DNA from: Colwellia psychrerythraea
GTDB taxonomy: Bacteria; Pseudomonadota; Gammaproteobacteria; Enterobacterales; Alteromonadaceae
Length of the DNA stretch: 64,000 bases
Assembly: GCF_000764185.1 (NCBI RefSeq)
Contig: NZ_JQEC01000015.1
Location: 124,001-188,000, forward strand
Direction of reading: 5' to 3'
A program made the translations under genes and the position numbers. Numbering within the stretch: position 1 is the stretch's first letter; the number at the start of each line of letters is the position of its first letter. The notes under the pieces are model-generated. The model was not told where the DNA came from, made no database searches, and saw only the letters and a list, made by a program, of their open reading frames with translations. Below are positions 44,023-53,528 of the stretch, one piece after another.

Positions 44023-46725
44023 TTAAAATTGCATATTTACGCGTAGGTAGTAATAACGACCAATTGAGTTTTGTGATCCAAAACCGTCAAAACCATTACG
44101 GTAATCAGCAAGGGCAACTTGTGGCTCTTGATCAGTAAAGTTTTCAATACCAACACTCACCTTGGTATCCAAAGTATCAATATTGTAAGCTGCTTGAATA
44201 TTATGAACTATATAGCCATCTAACTCTTTTAAGTGCTCTGAACCCTCCGGAATTGCCCAAGAGTTTTCTTCTTGAGTAACAGAACCAGTATAGTTTGAGT
44301 TATAACTTACACTCATATCATTCAACGCCCAACTTGCACGCATGCTATGACGCCATTCAGTCCAAGTACCTGATTCTGCGTAATATAGTCCTACTTTGTC
44401 TTCACCATTGGTTGAGTATTCTTTTAATTGTGATGCTCCCCAGAACAATTTAAAGTCACCCATTTCAGTGCTTGGGAGTGTGTAGCCTATCGAGTAATCC
44501 ATACCTTCAATATTTTGACTGCCAACATTTGACAATGTCGCACGAACAACCTTAATAGTGCCGTCTGGATTACGTTCGACCTGCGCAGGATCGTAAACAC
44601 CACCCGCACTAGCAACATCTTCAAGCACTGCATTTGTACTTGGTTGAAAAATCAAGTTGTCTTTTTTAATATTGAAGTAATCAACCGTTACCGAAAAACC
44701 TGCAAGAAACTCTGGCGTCCAAACAAACCCTAACGTTGTACTTTCAGCTGTCTCAGGCTGTAGCGTCGGCTCTCCACCACTGCGTGACCAAGCACCGGGA
44801 AGTTCTGTTGGGTTTTGCTGTGCACAACCTGGAAAACTTGCCCAATCATCACCACGACATGGATCTTGAGCACCCGTGTTGTAACCCGTAGTTTGACCGC
44901 CATATAATTGAGATAACCCTGGGGCACGGAAACCTTCACTCCATGAACCACGAACAAGAACATCTGCTGTCGGACGCCACTTCATACCAACTTTAGGATT
45001 GGTAGTATCCCCAAAATCACTGTAATCAGAATAACGAATGGCAAAATCAAATTCCAAAGCATCGATTAAGAATACGTCGGTAATTACCGGGACAATCGCT
45101 TCGGCGTATACTTCTTTAACTTCACGAGGCTCAGGCGGCATGGTATCTGCGGCACCACCACCAAAAACGGTATCTCCTGCTTCATAAATACGTGATACAT
45201 TTGTAGAGGCCATTTCTTCACGCATTTCAGCGCCAAACGCCATAAATACTTCACCTGCTGGTAATGCAAATACTGCACCGCTGGTATTGAGCATCCAAGT
45301 GTTCATTGAACCTTCATTTATAATCACACCTTCTTCAGAAACATAATCAGCCATTTCTGCTGTAACAGTGCCGCGACGACCAAATAAATCAATGCTTACA
45401 CAGCCATCGTTTCGTGCCGCACAAGCTGCTTCGTCGCCAGCAGCAGCAGCTAAGCGACTTGCAGATAGCTCTATACCGAGGTTGGTCGAATCAAATTTCT
45501 CACTGGTATAAGAAACATCCCAATCCCAACTTCCTAATTCACCATTTAGACCTAAAGTATAACGACGGTCATTAGTTACATTATTTACCGCGTGACGTTT
45601 ACCCGTAGGCGTAATTTCCCACATAGCACGACCCACTCTTACGTCTTCACCAAAAGGGTTATAAGGATTATTTGCGGAAACTGCCACGCCTTCTCCCCAA
45701 ACGTCTAAGGGTGATTGAATTTGGTTTTTACCTTGGTTTTCTGCATGAGTGTAATTAAATTCATAATAGCCCGTGATAGAATCAGAAAGTTCATAGTTAC
45801 CACTTGTCCAGATCGAATCACGTTGGGTATCTACACCCGCGGTCATATAGTCCCAGTAGTTCTGTGTATGATCAGGATTGCCCCAATCAAAATCGTCCAA
45901 ATCATTCCAGCCGTTAATTCTGTCACTGCCAGGCTTGATAACTAATTGCCCACCATCAGGGTGTGTAACAACGGCACTATGATCAGGAATAGGATCACTT
46001 AAATCAACGCCGCCATAGTTTGTTCTATTCGTATCCGCCGTTACTTTTCGCGTAGACATGATGTAAGTTTTTTTGTTCGTTCTATTAGCACTGACGATAA
46101 AGTTACCTTTATCAAACGAAGCACCAAAGGTCATATCAACGATAGTACGGTCAGCATCACCTTCTGCACTTTGACCTTGTTCAATTTGCATTTCGAAGCC
46201 ATCATAATCAGATTTCATTATAATATTCACAACACCTGCAATAGCATCAGAGCCATATACGGCAGAAGCCCCATCTTGTAAAACTTCTACACGTTCAATA
46301 GCGCCAAAGGGGATGTTGTTTAAATCTACAGTGCCCGATGGATTAACCGTTGATAAACGTCGACCATTAACCAATACCAAGGTATTAGTTGAGCTTAAAC
46401 CACGTAACGCAACGGTCGCGGTTCCACCTGAAAAAGCTCGATTTGTGCTTTGGCTTGCACCGTTTACTGCGGGAATTTCTTGCAATAATGATGCGATGTC
46501 TATTGCACCACTAGCATCAATTTGTGCACGGTCTATAACAGTTACAGGTGATGCGCCAACAAGCTCTGCTCTAGCAATACGAGAGCCGGTCACTGCAATT
46601 CGTTCAACGTCTTGGGCTGAGTCAACTTCTTCTGCTGCCATTACTGTTGGCGTAGCAAGTAAAAGCGAAGCAGAAAACATCGCTATAGAGAGTGCAGAAA
46701 GTTTAAAGTTAGGGGGCTTTTTCAT
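44023..46725 (-). CDS. Large TonB-dependent receptor
   Basis: 900 residues. Signal peptide to ~residue 31, TonB box ERIAVTGSRI at about 42-51, plug domain with ASLLQEIPAVNGASQ and VALRGLSSTNTLVLVNGRR and GASAVYGSDAIAGVVNIIMK, then a 22-strand barrel ending in Phe (RVNMQF). Several loops are Asp/Asn-rich and two carry Cys pairs (ACAARNDGC; PCRGDDWASFPGC). It is of the FecA/CirA-like class that often imports peptides or carbohydrates in Alteromonadales. It is divergent from the DapA-family/ALDH genes, suggesting it imports their substrate. GAGGAA precedes the ATG. Confidence 0.93.
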   Translation of the reverse strand: MKKPPNFKLSALSIAMFSASLLLATPTVMAAEEVDSAQDVERIAVTGSRIARAELVGASPVTVIDRAQIDASGAIDIASLLQEIPAVNGASQSTNRAFSGGTATVALRGLSSTNTLVLVNGRRLSTVNPSGTVDLNNIPFGAIERVEVLQDGASAVYGSDAIAGVVNIIMKSDYDGFEMQIEQGQSAEGDADRTIVDMTFGASFDKGNFIVSANRTNKKTYIMSTRKVTADTNRTNYGGVDLSDPIPDHSAVVTHPDGGQLVIKPGSDRINGWNDLDDFDWGNPDHTQNYWDYMTAGVDTQRDSIWTSGNYELSDSITGYYEFNYTHAENQGKNQIQSPLDVWGEGVAVSANNPYNPFGEDVRVGRAMWEITPTGKRHAVNNVTNDRRYTLGLNGELGSWDWDVSYTSEKFDSTNLGIELSASRLAAAAGDEAACAARNDGCVSIDLFGRRGTVTAEMADYVSEEGVIINEGSMNTWMLNTSGAVFALPAGEVFMAFGAEMREEMASTNVSRIYEAGDTVFGGGAADTMPPEPREVKEVYAEAIVPVITDVFLIDALEFDFAIRYSDYSDFGDTTNPKVGMKWRPTADVLVRGSWSEGFRAPGLSQLYGGQTTGYNTGAQDPCRGDDWASFPGCAQQNPTELPGAWSRSGGEPTLQPETAESTTLGFVWTPEFLAGFSVTVDYFNIKKDNLIFQPSTNAVLEDVASAGGVYDPAQVERNPDGTIKVVRATLSNVGSQNIEGMDYSIGYTLPSTEMGDFKLFWGASQLKEYSTNGEDKVGLYYAESGTWTEWRHSMRASWALNDMSVSYNSNYTGSVTQEENSWAIPEGSEHLKELDGYIVHNIQAAYNIDTLDTKVSVGIENFTDQEPQVALADYRNGFDGFGSQNSIGRYYYLRVNMQF

Positions 46726-46887
46726 GTTTATTCCTCATTTATTTTTATTGTTGTATTTGCATTGTCTTTGCTATTTTCATTATTTAGCACTGTTATTCTT
46801 ATTCACTCGTCTTGCATAAATAAACAAGCAAAATATATTAATGCTCCCCCTATAAAAATTAATTTCGCCGATGAATAAAAGCACAAA

Positions 46888-46923
46888 TGTCACCAAACAA
46901 CCCTCGACTGTCACCAAATAACC
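46888..46923. promoter_or_regulatory. Paired 15-bp direct repeat in the divergent promoter region
   Basis: TGTCACCAAACAACC (46888-46902) and TGTCACCAAATAACC (46909-46923) are two copies exactly 21 bases apart, one face of the helix, between the TonB receptor and the DapA-family gene. LytTR regulators bind direct repeats with this spacing, so the LytTR regulator at 42.0 kb is a candidate binder. Confidence 0.5.
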
Positions 46924-47101
46924 TAGATATGACTCGAGCTGAAGTTCACTAAAAACAGTAGTAAAACGTAATAAAAAAACAGATTGTATATTGTATATTT
47001 CAAATGTTATGTTGAATTTATATTAGCGGATAGTGGCTAATAATTCACTAGAGAGCAACCGCCTCTAATTGCTTTACACTTATATAATTGAGAATTTAAC
47101 A

Positions 47102-48007
47102 ATGAAACTACAAGGCATATATACCCCAGTACTGACTTCTTTTGGCCCAGATGGAAATGTTGATTATGAGGCCTGGAAAATAGTTTTAGATAAGCAGATT
47201 GATGCCGGCGTACATGGCTTAATTATTGGTGGGTCAACTGGCGAATTTTATGCCATGTCAAAGCAAGAGCGTTTACATCAATTTGACTTTGCTAATGACT
47301 ATATTGCGCAAAGAGTTCCTTGGATTGCCGGTATTAATGATGTTCGAGCTACAGAAGTGTACAGCTATGCTAAGGCGGCAAAATTAGCCGGAGCGAGTGG
47401 CATGTTAGTCGCAGCGCCGCCTTATTCATTACCCAATGAAAAAGAGCTAGCCGAGCATATTATTCGCATTGATGAAGCGGCAGACTTAGCCATTATCTTA
47501 TATAACTATCCTGGTCGCACCGGTGTTGAAATGGGCAGTGAATTTCTTGATCTTATTGCCGACAGAGAAAATGTTGTCGCGATTAAAGAGTCTAGTGGCG
47601 ATATCAACCGTATTCACCAACTTACCCTAGACTACCCACAATTACAGCTTAGCGCTGGTGCAGAAGATCAAGTATTAGAGTTTTTTGTTTGGGGCGCGCA
47701 AAGCTGGGTATGTGCTTGTGCCAATATATTTCCACAAGCCTGTGTTGAATTCTATAAGACATGTGTTATTGATAAAGACTTTGTTAAAGGCAGAGAATTC
47801 ATGACAGCTTTAATGCCTGTAATGGCGTTTTTAGAACAAAGTGGCAAGTTTGTACAATGTGTGAAGTATGGCGCGCAGCTACAAGGACTTAGGACAGGCG
47901 AAGTACGTTTACCGATGCAAGAATTAAGCGATGAGATGAAGTCGCAGGTAAGTGCTGTAATCTTAAAAGCGGCCAATAGCTTAGAAATCTTAATTAATAA
48001 CAAGTAG
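47102..48007 (+). CDS. DapA-family (DHDPS/N-acetylneuraminate-lyase fold) aldolase or deaminase
   Basis: 301 residues from the ATG at 47102. GIYTPVLTSF, GGSTGEFYAMS, LYNYPGRTG with the catalytic Tyr, and VVAIKESSGD with the Schiff-base Lys show an intact Class I aldolase site. It is not necessarily the lysine-pathway enzyme: the operon with an aldehyde dehydrogenase and the divergent TonB receptor suggest catabolism. Candidate roles are 2-keto-3-deoxy sugar-acid dehydratase or hydroxyproline-pathway pyrroline-4-hydroxy-2-carboxylate deaminase, with the ALDH making 2-oxoglutarate. The sequence does not decide between them. Confidence 0.82.
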   Translation: MKLQGIYTPVLTSFGPDGNVDYEAWKIVLDKQIDAGVHGLIIGGSTGEFYAMSKQERLHQFDFANDYIAQRVPWIAGINDVRATEVYSYAKAAKLAGASGMLVAAPPYSLPNEKELAEHIIRIDEAADLAIILYNYPGRTGVEMGSEFLDLIADRENVVAIKESSGDINRIHQLTLDYPQLQLSAGAEDQVLEFFVWGAQSWVCACANIFPQACVEFYKTCVIDKDFVKGREFMTALMPVMAFLEQSGKFVQCVKYGAQLQGLRTGEVRLPMQELSDEMKSQVSAVILKAANSLEILINNK

Positions 48008-48016
48008 GAGTATGTG

Positions 48017-49516
48017 ATGTCTGAGTTATTAACAAAACATGCCTATGTTGCACTTGCCAAGGATATTGAGCTACCGAATAAAGCCTTCATCAATGGCGAG
48101 TTTGTTAGTGCCATAAATGGCAATACTATGGCAACAGAAAACCCGGCGACAGGGGAAGTATTAACGGAAATATCATCATGTGATTCACATGATGTTAACT
48201 TAGCTGTTGCTAATGCCAAAGCGGTATTCGAAAGTGGTATTTGGTCAAAGTTAGCGCCAAACGAAAGAAAATCAGCGGTATTAAAATTAGCTGACTTAAT
48301 AGAAGAAAACACTACCGAGTTGGCGGTACTTGAAACTCTAGAGGCAGGTAAACCTATTCATGAATGTGTATTAACTGACCTACCCGAAACAATAAGCTGT
48401 TTACGTTGGTATGCTGAAGCTGCAGATAAAGTCTATGATCAAATATCGCCGACAGCCCCAGATACTTTGGCAACCATCAGACGAGAAGCTGCTGGCGTTG
48501 TTGCCTGTGTACTGCCCTGGAACTTTCCTTTGATGATGTTAGCTTGGAAATTAGGCCCTGCATTGATGATGGGCAATTCAGTGATTGTTAAACCGGCAGA
48601 GTCAACCAGTATGACCACCCTTAAAATTGCGGAGTTAGCCATTAAAGCAGGTATTCCAGCAGGAGTATTTAATGTTTTACCTGGTTTAGGTCCCAAAGTT
48701 GGTGAGCCGCTGGGTTTGCATAACGATGTTGATGTTGTTTCCTTTACTGGTTCAACGGCAACAGGCCGACACTTTCTCAATTATTCAGCCTTGAGTAATT
48801 TAAAACGTGTGGTGCTTGAGTGCGGCGGTAAGAGCCCAAGTGTAGTGCTTAGTGATGCTGATAATTTAGATAGCATTGCCGATCATATTGTTGGCGCAGC
48901 CTTGTGGAATATGGGACAAAACTGTACAGCTAACTCACGCATCATTATTCATAAAAATTTAAAAGTTGAGTTAACAAGAAAAATTATCGCCAAACTTAAT
49001 GATTGGCAAACAGGTGATCCACTTGACCCACAATTTATGCTGGGCTCAATCATTAACCACCAGCAATACAAAAAAATACTCAATTATATTGAAATTGGCA
49101 AAAAAGAAGGTGCTACGCTAATTTATGGCGGTAATGTTATCTCGCTTAATAACGGCTACTTTATCGAACCTACTCTTTTTGATGACGTAAGCCCAACTAT
49201 GACCATTGCCACTGAAGAAATATTTGGCCCCGTCTTTGCTCTTATTGAAGCGAATTCAGACGATGAAGCTATCGCTATCGCCAACGATAGTTGTTATGGC
49301 TTACAAGCTTCGTTATATACCCGCGACTTGAAGAAAGCACATTTGTATTCGCAAGCACTAAAGGCAGGTACTATTTCAGTTAATTGTTTCAGTGAAGGAG
49401 ATATCAGCACTCCCTTTGGTGGTTTCAAGTTGTCGGGCTTTGGTGGTAGAGATAACTCATTAATGGCCTTTGACCAGTATAGCGAAGTAAAAACCACTTG
49501 GTTTGATCTTTCTTAA
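48017..49516 (+). CDS. NAD(P)-dependent aldehyde dehydrogenase (PuuC/semialdehyde-like)
   Basis: 499 residues; the ATG at 48017 has AGGAG 6 bases upstream, 10 bases after the DapA-family stop. Family motifs are VVACVLPWNFPLMMLAWKLG, VIVKPAESTSM, VSFTGSTATGRHF, VLECGGKSPSVVL with the catalytic Glu, MGQNCTANSR with the catalytic Cys, and EEIFGPVFAL. It oxidises an aldehyde formed by the upstream enzyme, for example alpha-ketoglutarate semialdehyde. It is close to gamma-glutamyl-gamma-aminobutyraldehyde dehydrogenases by eye. Confidence 0.9.
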   Translation: MSELLTKHAYVALAKDIELPNKAFINGEFVSAINGNTMATENPATGEVLTEISSCDSHDVNLAVANAKAVFESGIWSKLAPNERKSAVLKLADLIEENTTELAVLETLEAGKPIHECVLTDLPETISCLRWYAEAADKVYDQISPTAPDTLATIRREAAGVVACVLPWNFPLMMLAWKLGPALMMGNSVIVKPAESTSMTTLKIAELAIKAGIPAGVFNVLPGLGPKVGEPLGLHNDVDVVSFTGSTATGRHFLNYSALSNLKRVVLECGGKSPSVVLSDADNLDSIADHIVGAALWNMGQNCTANSRIIIHKNLKVELTRKIIAKLNDWQTGDPLDPQFMLGSIINHQQYKKILNYIEIGKKEGATLIYGGNVISLNNGYFIEPTLFDDVSPTMTIATEEIFGPVFALIEANSDDEAIAIANDSCYGLQASLYTRDLKKAHLYSQALKAGTISVNCFSEGDISTPFGGFKLSGFGGRDNSLMAFDQYSEVKTTWFDLS

Positions 49517-49536
49517 TCGTTGACGTTTTTAAACAT

Positions 49537-49573
49537 GCTAAGAAGTGGTAAATTTTTGTCTCCACTTTTTAGC
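49537..49573 (+). terminator. Hairpin after the aldehyde dehydrogenase gene
   Basis: GCTAAGAAGTGG (49537-49548) pairs with CCACTTTTTAGC (49562-49573) with one mismatch, 20 bases after the stop. There is no long T tract after it. Confidence 0.6.
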
Positions 49574-49869
49574 AAAACATCTTGAATAATAAACCCCAAC
49601 CAATAGCTAAAGTTACTCTAATAACTTGCTCGCCCACATATTTGTAACCAAGCGTAGAAAACTCACCTCCAATCACCTTTATCGGTTATCCAATGGCATT
49701 GACCGCTAAGTATTAAATAAATATTGGATATAACCAATTGAAATAAAATAATAAATTTAAAGATATTACTCGCCGACCTATAAACCAAGGTTATACCGTT
49801 GCCATCATTATCTATTGGTTAGTGGTTATTTATTAGGCCATTATCATAGAAAAACAATAAGGAAAGTGT
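49574..49869. other. Intergenic, promoter region of the PEP-CTERM gene
   Basis: About 300 AT-rich bases with no gene. An AAGGAAAG ribosome site ends it. Confidence 0.4.
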
Positions 49870-50967
49870 ATGAAAAAAGTATGCCTTGCAACATTATTAG
49901 CCCTAGCTACGCTACCGGCCCAATCAGCCATAATCAAAGACGGTAGTTTTTATGATTATGTGGCTGGATTAAAAAACCAAGCATTCACCAAAAACTCAGG
50001 GGATTATGTAGCACCAACAGTTACACAAAGATCTGATTTTAGCTACTTAGCCAAAAGCCTTTATGATCACAACTGGTCAGTTGCGGAAACACAAGCTAAC
50101 AACTTAGGTTATGACTTAATACAATTTAACAATACCACCACCAATGATGTCTATTGGGGAGTTGCCGAACAGCTAATTAACGGTAAACAATCTAAGGGCT
50201 GGGGTTCTTACTTTGTTAATGCTGCATCAACGAGCAACGTAACCATTGAAGTAACTCACCCATCTAATGATACCAATACCCATCGATTAGGGGCGAGAGT
50301 ATTTGAACGTTCAGATGCAAATGCATTTGCTATGGCCGGAGCTCACCGCTCAGCTAACGGTTATCAAACAGCTAACCCAACCAGTTTAGAATTTTCTATA
50401 TTCCAAGAAGTACATCAAATATTTAATGGCGGTTATGGTGACAGTACCGCATGGCAATTACATGGCTTTGGATCTAGCACAGGTAGAAAATTCCCCGATG
50501 GCACAGATGCGGTATTATCCGATGGCGCAGGTAATGTCACCAATGAATTGGCCACATTAGATAGGTTTTTAGAGGACATTGATGACAGTAAGTTTGGTAG
50601 CTCTTACGTTTACAATTTATTAGATAAAGATGATCCACTTAATATTCAAGTCAATGGCATTGATCAAGACGGCCATGACCCATTCTATCGTTTAAAAGCT
50701 TTTAATAATCCACAAGGACAGTTTTCAAGAGATGCGGGCGTCAACTTTGTTCATATCGAAGCTTCCTACAATATCCGCGGCAGTCGAACAAAAAGAGATA
50801 CTTATTTTGCCAATGCCATTGTTGGAGCAATAAAAGAAACCTCTACGGGTACAGCTGGTTATATGGATACCCAAGTAAACGAAATACCTGAGCCTAGCAG
50901 TGCTTTGTTATTTCTGGCCAGTTTATTCATCTTACCCTTACGTAAAAAAATAACTAAGCAGGGCTAA
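49870..50967 (+). CDS. PEP-CTERM-anchored secreted protein
   Basis: 365 residues. Signal peptide MKKVCLATLLALATLPAQSA and a C-terminal sorting signal IPEPSSALLFLASLFILPLRKK (PEP, helix, basic end) that targets the protein to the EpsH/exosortase pathway. The body is rich in Asn, Asp, Gly, Ser and aromatic residues, with no catalytic motif I recognise. It is probably exported to the cell surface or biofilm matrix. No exosortase gene is in the window. Confidence 0.85.
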   Translation: MKKVCLATLLALATLPAQSAIIKDGSFYDYVAGLKNQAFTKNSGDYVAPTVTQRSDFSYLAKSLYDHNWSVAETQANNLGYDLIQFNNTTTNDVYWGVAEQLINGKQSKGWGSYFVNAASTSNVTIEVTHPSNDTNTHRLGARVFERSDANAFAMAGAHRSANGYQTANPTSLEFSIFQEVHQIFNGGYGDSTAWQLHGFGSSTGRKFPDGTDAVLSDGAGNVTNELATLDRFLEDIDDSKFGSSYVYNLLDKDDPLNIQVNGIDQDGHDPFYRLKAFNNPQGQFSRDAGVNFVHIEASYNIRGSRTKRDTYFANAIVGAIKETSTGTAGYMDTQVNEIPEPSSALLFLASLFILPLRKKITKQG

Positions 50968-51000
50968 GTTAAACAGTGCTGGGCTAAGTTAAACAGTGCT
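50961..51000 (+). repeat. Exact 20-bp tandem duplication at the PEP-CTERM gene stop
   Basis: GGGCTAAGTTAAACAGTGCT occurs twice in succession. The first copy contains the last codon and stop, so the duplication lies in and after the gene end. A 16-base palindrome GAGCTAAATTTAGCTC follows at 51001-51016 and may be a terminator. Confidence 0.8.
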
Positions 51001-51094
51001 GAGCTAAATTTAGCTCATCACTTGAAGTCACTTCATCGGTAGAAGCTGCACTCCCTCAGCTTTTATCGATGATTTTATTTAAGATAAGTTGAGG

Positions 51095-51262
51095 TTAGTT
51101 ATAACCTTTAACAAAACTATCTTCTTCACTTTCTAACAACAAAAAAGATAGTGGATAGTTTACTACAATTACCTTGTCTTCTTGCTCATCAATAATTGCT
51201 GGCGTATCTAACTTATTTAAGTTTTCTATTACTTGTTTGGTTTTATCAGATGGCTGGTACAT
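51095..51262 (-). CDS. Small protein of 55 residues
   Basis: Starts at the ATG at 51262 with AGGA about 9 bases upstream: MYQPSDKTKQVIENLNKLD, then TPAIIDEQEDKVIVVNYPL and SFLLLESEEDSFVKGYN. The strand-turn-strand character and the coherent acidic tail favour a real gene. No family recognised. It is convergent with the PEP-CTERM gene. Confidence 0.55.
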   Translation of the reverse strand: MYQPSDKTKQVIENLNKLDTPAIIDEQEDKVIVVNYPLSFLLLESEEDSFVKGYN

Positions 51263-51629
51263 GGGCTAATTTCCTGCGGCGCTGTAAAAGTGCCTTTATC
51301 GGTTAGTTATTTTTATTAGGGTTAACACTTAAATAACTTAACCAAAAACAAAATGAAATTAGTAATGTCTTAGAATGGTGGTTTATTGCTTTGAATAGAC
51401 TTTATAGGGCAATAAAAATAAGGAGGCTTGTATAATAAGAAAGGTCTGCAGTAAAGTAAGCAAAGGTTTATTGCTGAACTTTAGACATAAATTTATCAGC
51501 TTTAAATTTCTAGTGACTACTTTGTCAGCATAAGCTAGGAAATATAGACAATCGCCGAAGCATGCGTCTCTCGAAATTAGTCATATTAAACGATGATCTA
51601 ATAGAGATATATAGTGACTAATCTTAAAA

Positions 51630-51711
51630 GTGTATTGCTCAATTAAAAGGAAAACGCACGGAGTTGACGTTAGTCAATGAGTACTTTAGACGCCTTAATT
51701 GGGCGATACAC
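51630..51711. repeat. Structured palindromic element, copy 1
   Basis: GTGTATTGCTCAATTAA pairs with TTAATTGGGCGATACAC over 17 positions; the two differences would be G-U wobbles in RNA. It encloses a second hairpin (GTTGAC/GTCAA) and the motifs GGAAAACGCAC and AGTACTTTAGACGCC. A related element lies at 55.44 kb. Confidence 0.65.
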
Positions 51712-51859
51712 GAATAAGATAAAATACCAAACGGATTAATTTATTGGTCAACTTAGAGCTACATTAGCAAGCTTAAAACAAGCAAAATGAGTTAAACATA
51801 GTTATTCTATATTTCATTCATTTTGTGATGTTATCAGTTTGCTAATGAGTTCCCGAAGG

Positions 51860-51956
51860 GCGAGTTAAAAGGCTTACAAGCGGCGTTATTAATTTTGACA
51901 AGGGAATAACCATTCTCTTCAATCAATGCCTTTCCTCTAAGCCTTTTAAATCTCGC
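51860..51956. repeat. Structured palindromic element of a second type
   Basis: GCGAGTTAAAAGGCTTA (51860-51876) pairs with TAAGCCTTTTAAATCTCGC (51938-51956), and an inner stem TTGACAAGGGAAT / ATTCTCTTCAATCAA lies at 51895-51926. It resembles a MITE or REP-type element in front of miaE (at its 3' end). Confidence 0.55.
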
Positions 51957-51992
51957 TAAGTGAGCAATAAATTGGTCCGATTGGTATAACTA

Positions 51993-52565
51993 TTAGTGAA
52001 GGACAGCGCGAATAGGTAGTCCCGCACAAATTTCAGCTTCAGCAATTAAAATTTCTTCTAAGCGTTGATCAACTTCTTCTTTGTCACAATACTCGTACGC
52101 CAGCTCAACAAATAAGTTTTTATGTTTTTCTTCCGACTTAGCAATAGCTTCATAAAGATCTTTGTCTTTACCTTCAGGTAGCGCTTGTGAAACTAACCAG
52201 AACTTCTCATAACCGCGCGCTTCAATAACCGCAGCAACCAGTAATCTGTCCATCATAAATTTACTGGTACCATTACGAAACAAGGCACGAATTTGAGTAA
52301 TGTACGGGTCTTTTTTGTCTTGACCTAAAGTAACATCGCGGGCAACAAGTAACTTTAATACTTGTTTAAAATGAATAAGCTCTTCAATGGCTAAATCTGT
52401 CATTGCACGAACCAATTTAGCTTTGTCTGGATAATGAGATAACATTGCCATTGCCATACCTGAAGCTTTCTTCTCAGCTGCAGCGTGGTCTTGCAAAAAT
52501 AGGTTAAAGTCAGCCATAACTGCATCAACCCAATCTTGGCCAGTGTGGTGTTTTAATTCAAACAT
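51993..52565 (-). CDS. miaE: tRNA-(ms2io6A)-hydroxylase MiaE
   Basis: 190 residues forming a ferritin-like four-helix bundle with the diiron ligands: Glu in DHAAAEKKASG, EELIHF with Glu and His, EARGYEKFW, and EEKHKNLF with Glu and His. This fits MiaE, which hydroxylates the isopentenyl group of ms2i6A37 in tRNA. Length matches the family. Monocistronic, with AGAGAG before the ATG. Confidence 0.92.
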   Translation of the reverse strand: MFELKHHTGQDWVDAVMADFNLFLQDHAAAEKKASGMAMAMLSHYPDKAKLVRAMTDLAIEELIHFKQVLKLLVARDVTLGQDKKDPYITQIRALFRNGTSKFMMDRLLVAAVIEARGYEKFWLVSQALPEGKDKDLYEAIAKSEEKHKNLFVELAYEYCDKEEVDQRLEEILIAEAEICAGLPIRAVLH

Positions 52566-52671
52566 ATTTACTACTCTCTAAGAAAATATTTACTTAATAC
52601 AATGGGCGTAATTTTACCTGCGAACTTTTCACTCTACAATAGCTAAGCCCTGCTCTATTTCCTAAACACGG

Positions 52672-53307
52672 CTAATAAAGCAGCTTATCAATTTTACCTT
52701 TATTAGTAGATTCTACTTTTAACTTGTTATTAAGACCTTGCCAGGCTTTTACTTTACCGCCTAGGTTAATTTGCTTGAAACCGCCATCCCTAGCGTTACT
52801 ACTATCAATATCAAGGAAAGCTAACATCTTGAGGTAACTACTTTCATCACTAACATCTATGCTAAGCAAGTCTTGTTTCCTATTTTCAAAGTAAGCTTCA
52901 ATACCCTGCTGGTGACGGTTATAACAATTAAGTAAAAACTCGTCACTATTAAGGTTATCCTCGGTTAGTGGCGAGAATATCTCATTATAACAACGCTTTA
53001 AATGCGGATTAAAGCCACCATCACTACGCTGTAAATTAATTATCATACGTTGCAATAATTGCTTTATTGATGGCAACCACCTTTCCGGTGATCGGGTGAG
53101 ATAAATAAACTTACTGTTAGGGAAGTGTTTATCCAATTGTTGATAATCACAGAAAATTGGCGTGTCAGCTAAAACTTGTGCTTGAATAAAAGCATTTTGG
53201 GTATAGGCATTATGCGCTGTTTTAAAACCTTGCTCTAACATTGCCAAACAAACACTGGTAGTTGCAGTTCTGGGTAAACCTATAATAAATATTTTTTCTT
53301 GTGACAC
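52672..53307 (-). CDS. Sulfotransferase-family protein
   Basis: 211 residues, GTG start at 53307 with AAAGGG upstream. The 5'-phosphosulfate loop FIIGLPRTATTSV and the 3'-phosphate segment KFIYLTRSPERWLPSI are clear. The chain lacks the usual C-terminal PAPS-binding GxxGxxK loop but has GGKVKAWQGLNNKL. The acceptor is unknown (surface lipid or glycan are possibilities). Divergent from the acyl-CoA transferase gene. Confidence 0.82.
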   Translation of the reverse strand: MSQEKIFIIGLPRTATTSVCLAMLEQGFKTAHNAYTQNAFIQAQVLADTPIFCDYQQLDKHFPNSKFIYLTRSPERWLPSIKQLLQRMIINLQRSDGGFNPHLKRCYNEIFSPLTEDNLNSDEFLLNCYNRHQQGIEAYFENRKQDLLSIDVSDESSYLKMLAFLDIDSSNARDGGFKQINLGGKVKAWQGLNNKLKVESTNKGKIDKLLY

Positions 53308-53528
53308 TAAACTAAACCCTTTAAGTTGAAATAACGCTAATACAAAAACAAAGTAAAATTGTAGCGAAAATATGCTGAAATGATGCTGAAAACAAGCAAT
53401 TATAACTTATTTATGAATTTAACAAACACACAATTGACAGTGTTCAATAAATACCTTATTTATGAGAGCATACTGAGTGCAATAAATACCAAGTCAATTT
53501 AGATAATGACTGTAGCCAAGGATATTTC

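Larger units (their letters stand above)
51263..51992. other. Intergenic stretch holding two long structured palindromes
   Basis: Apart from the two hairpin elements listed separately I see no gene. Confidence 0.5.
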
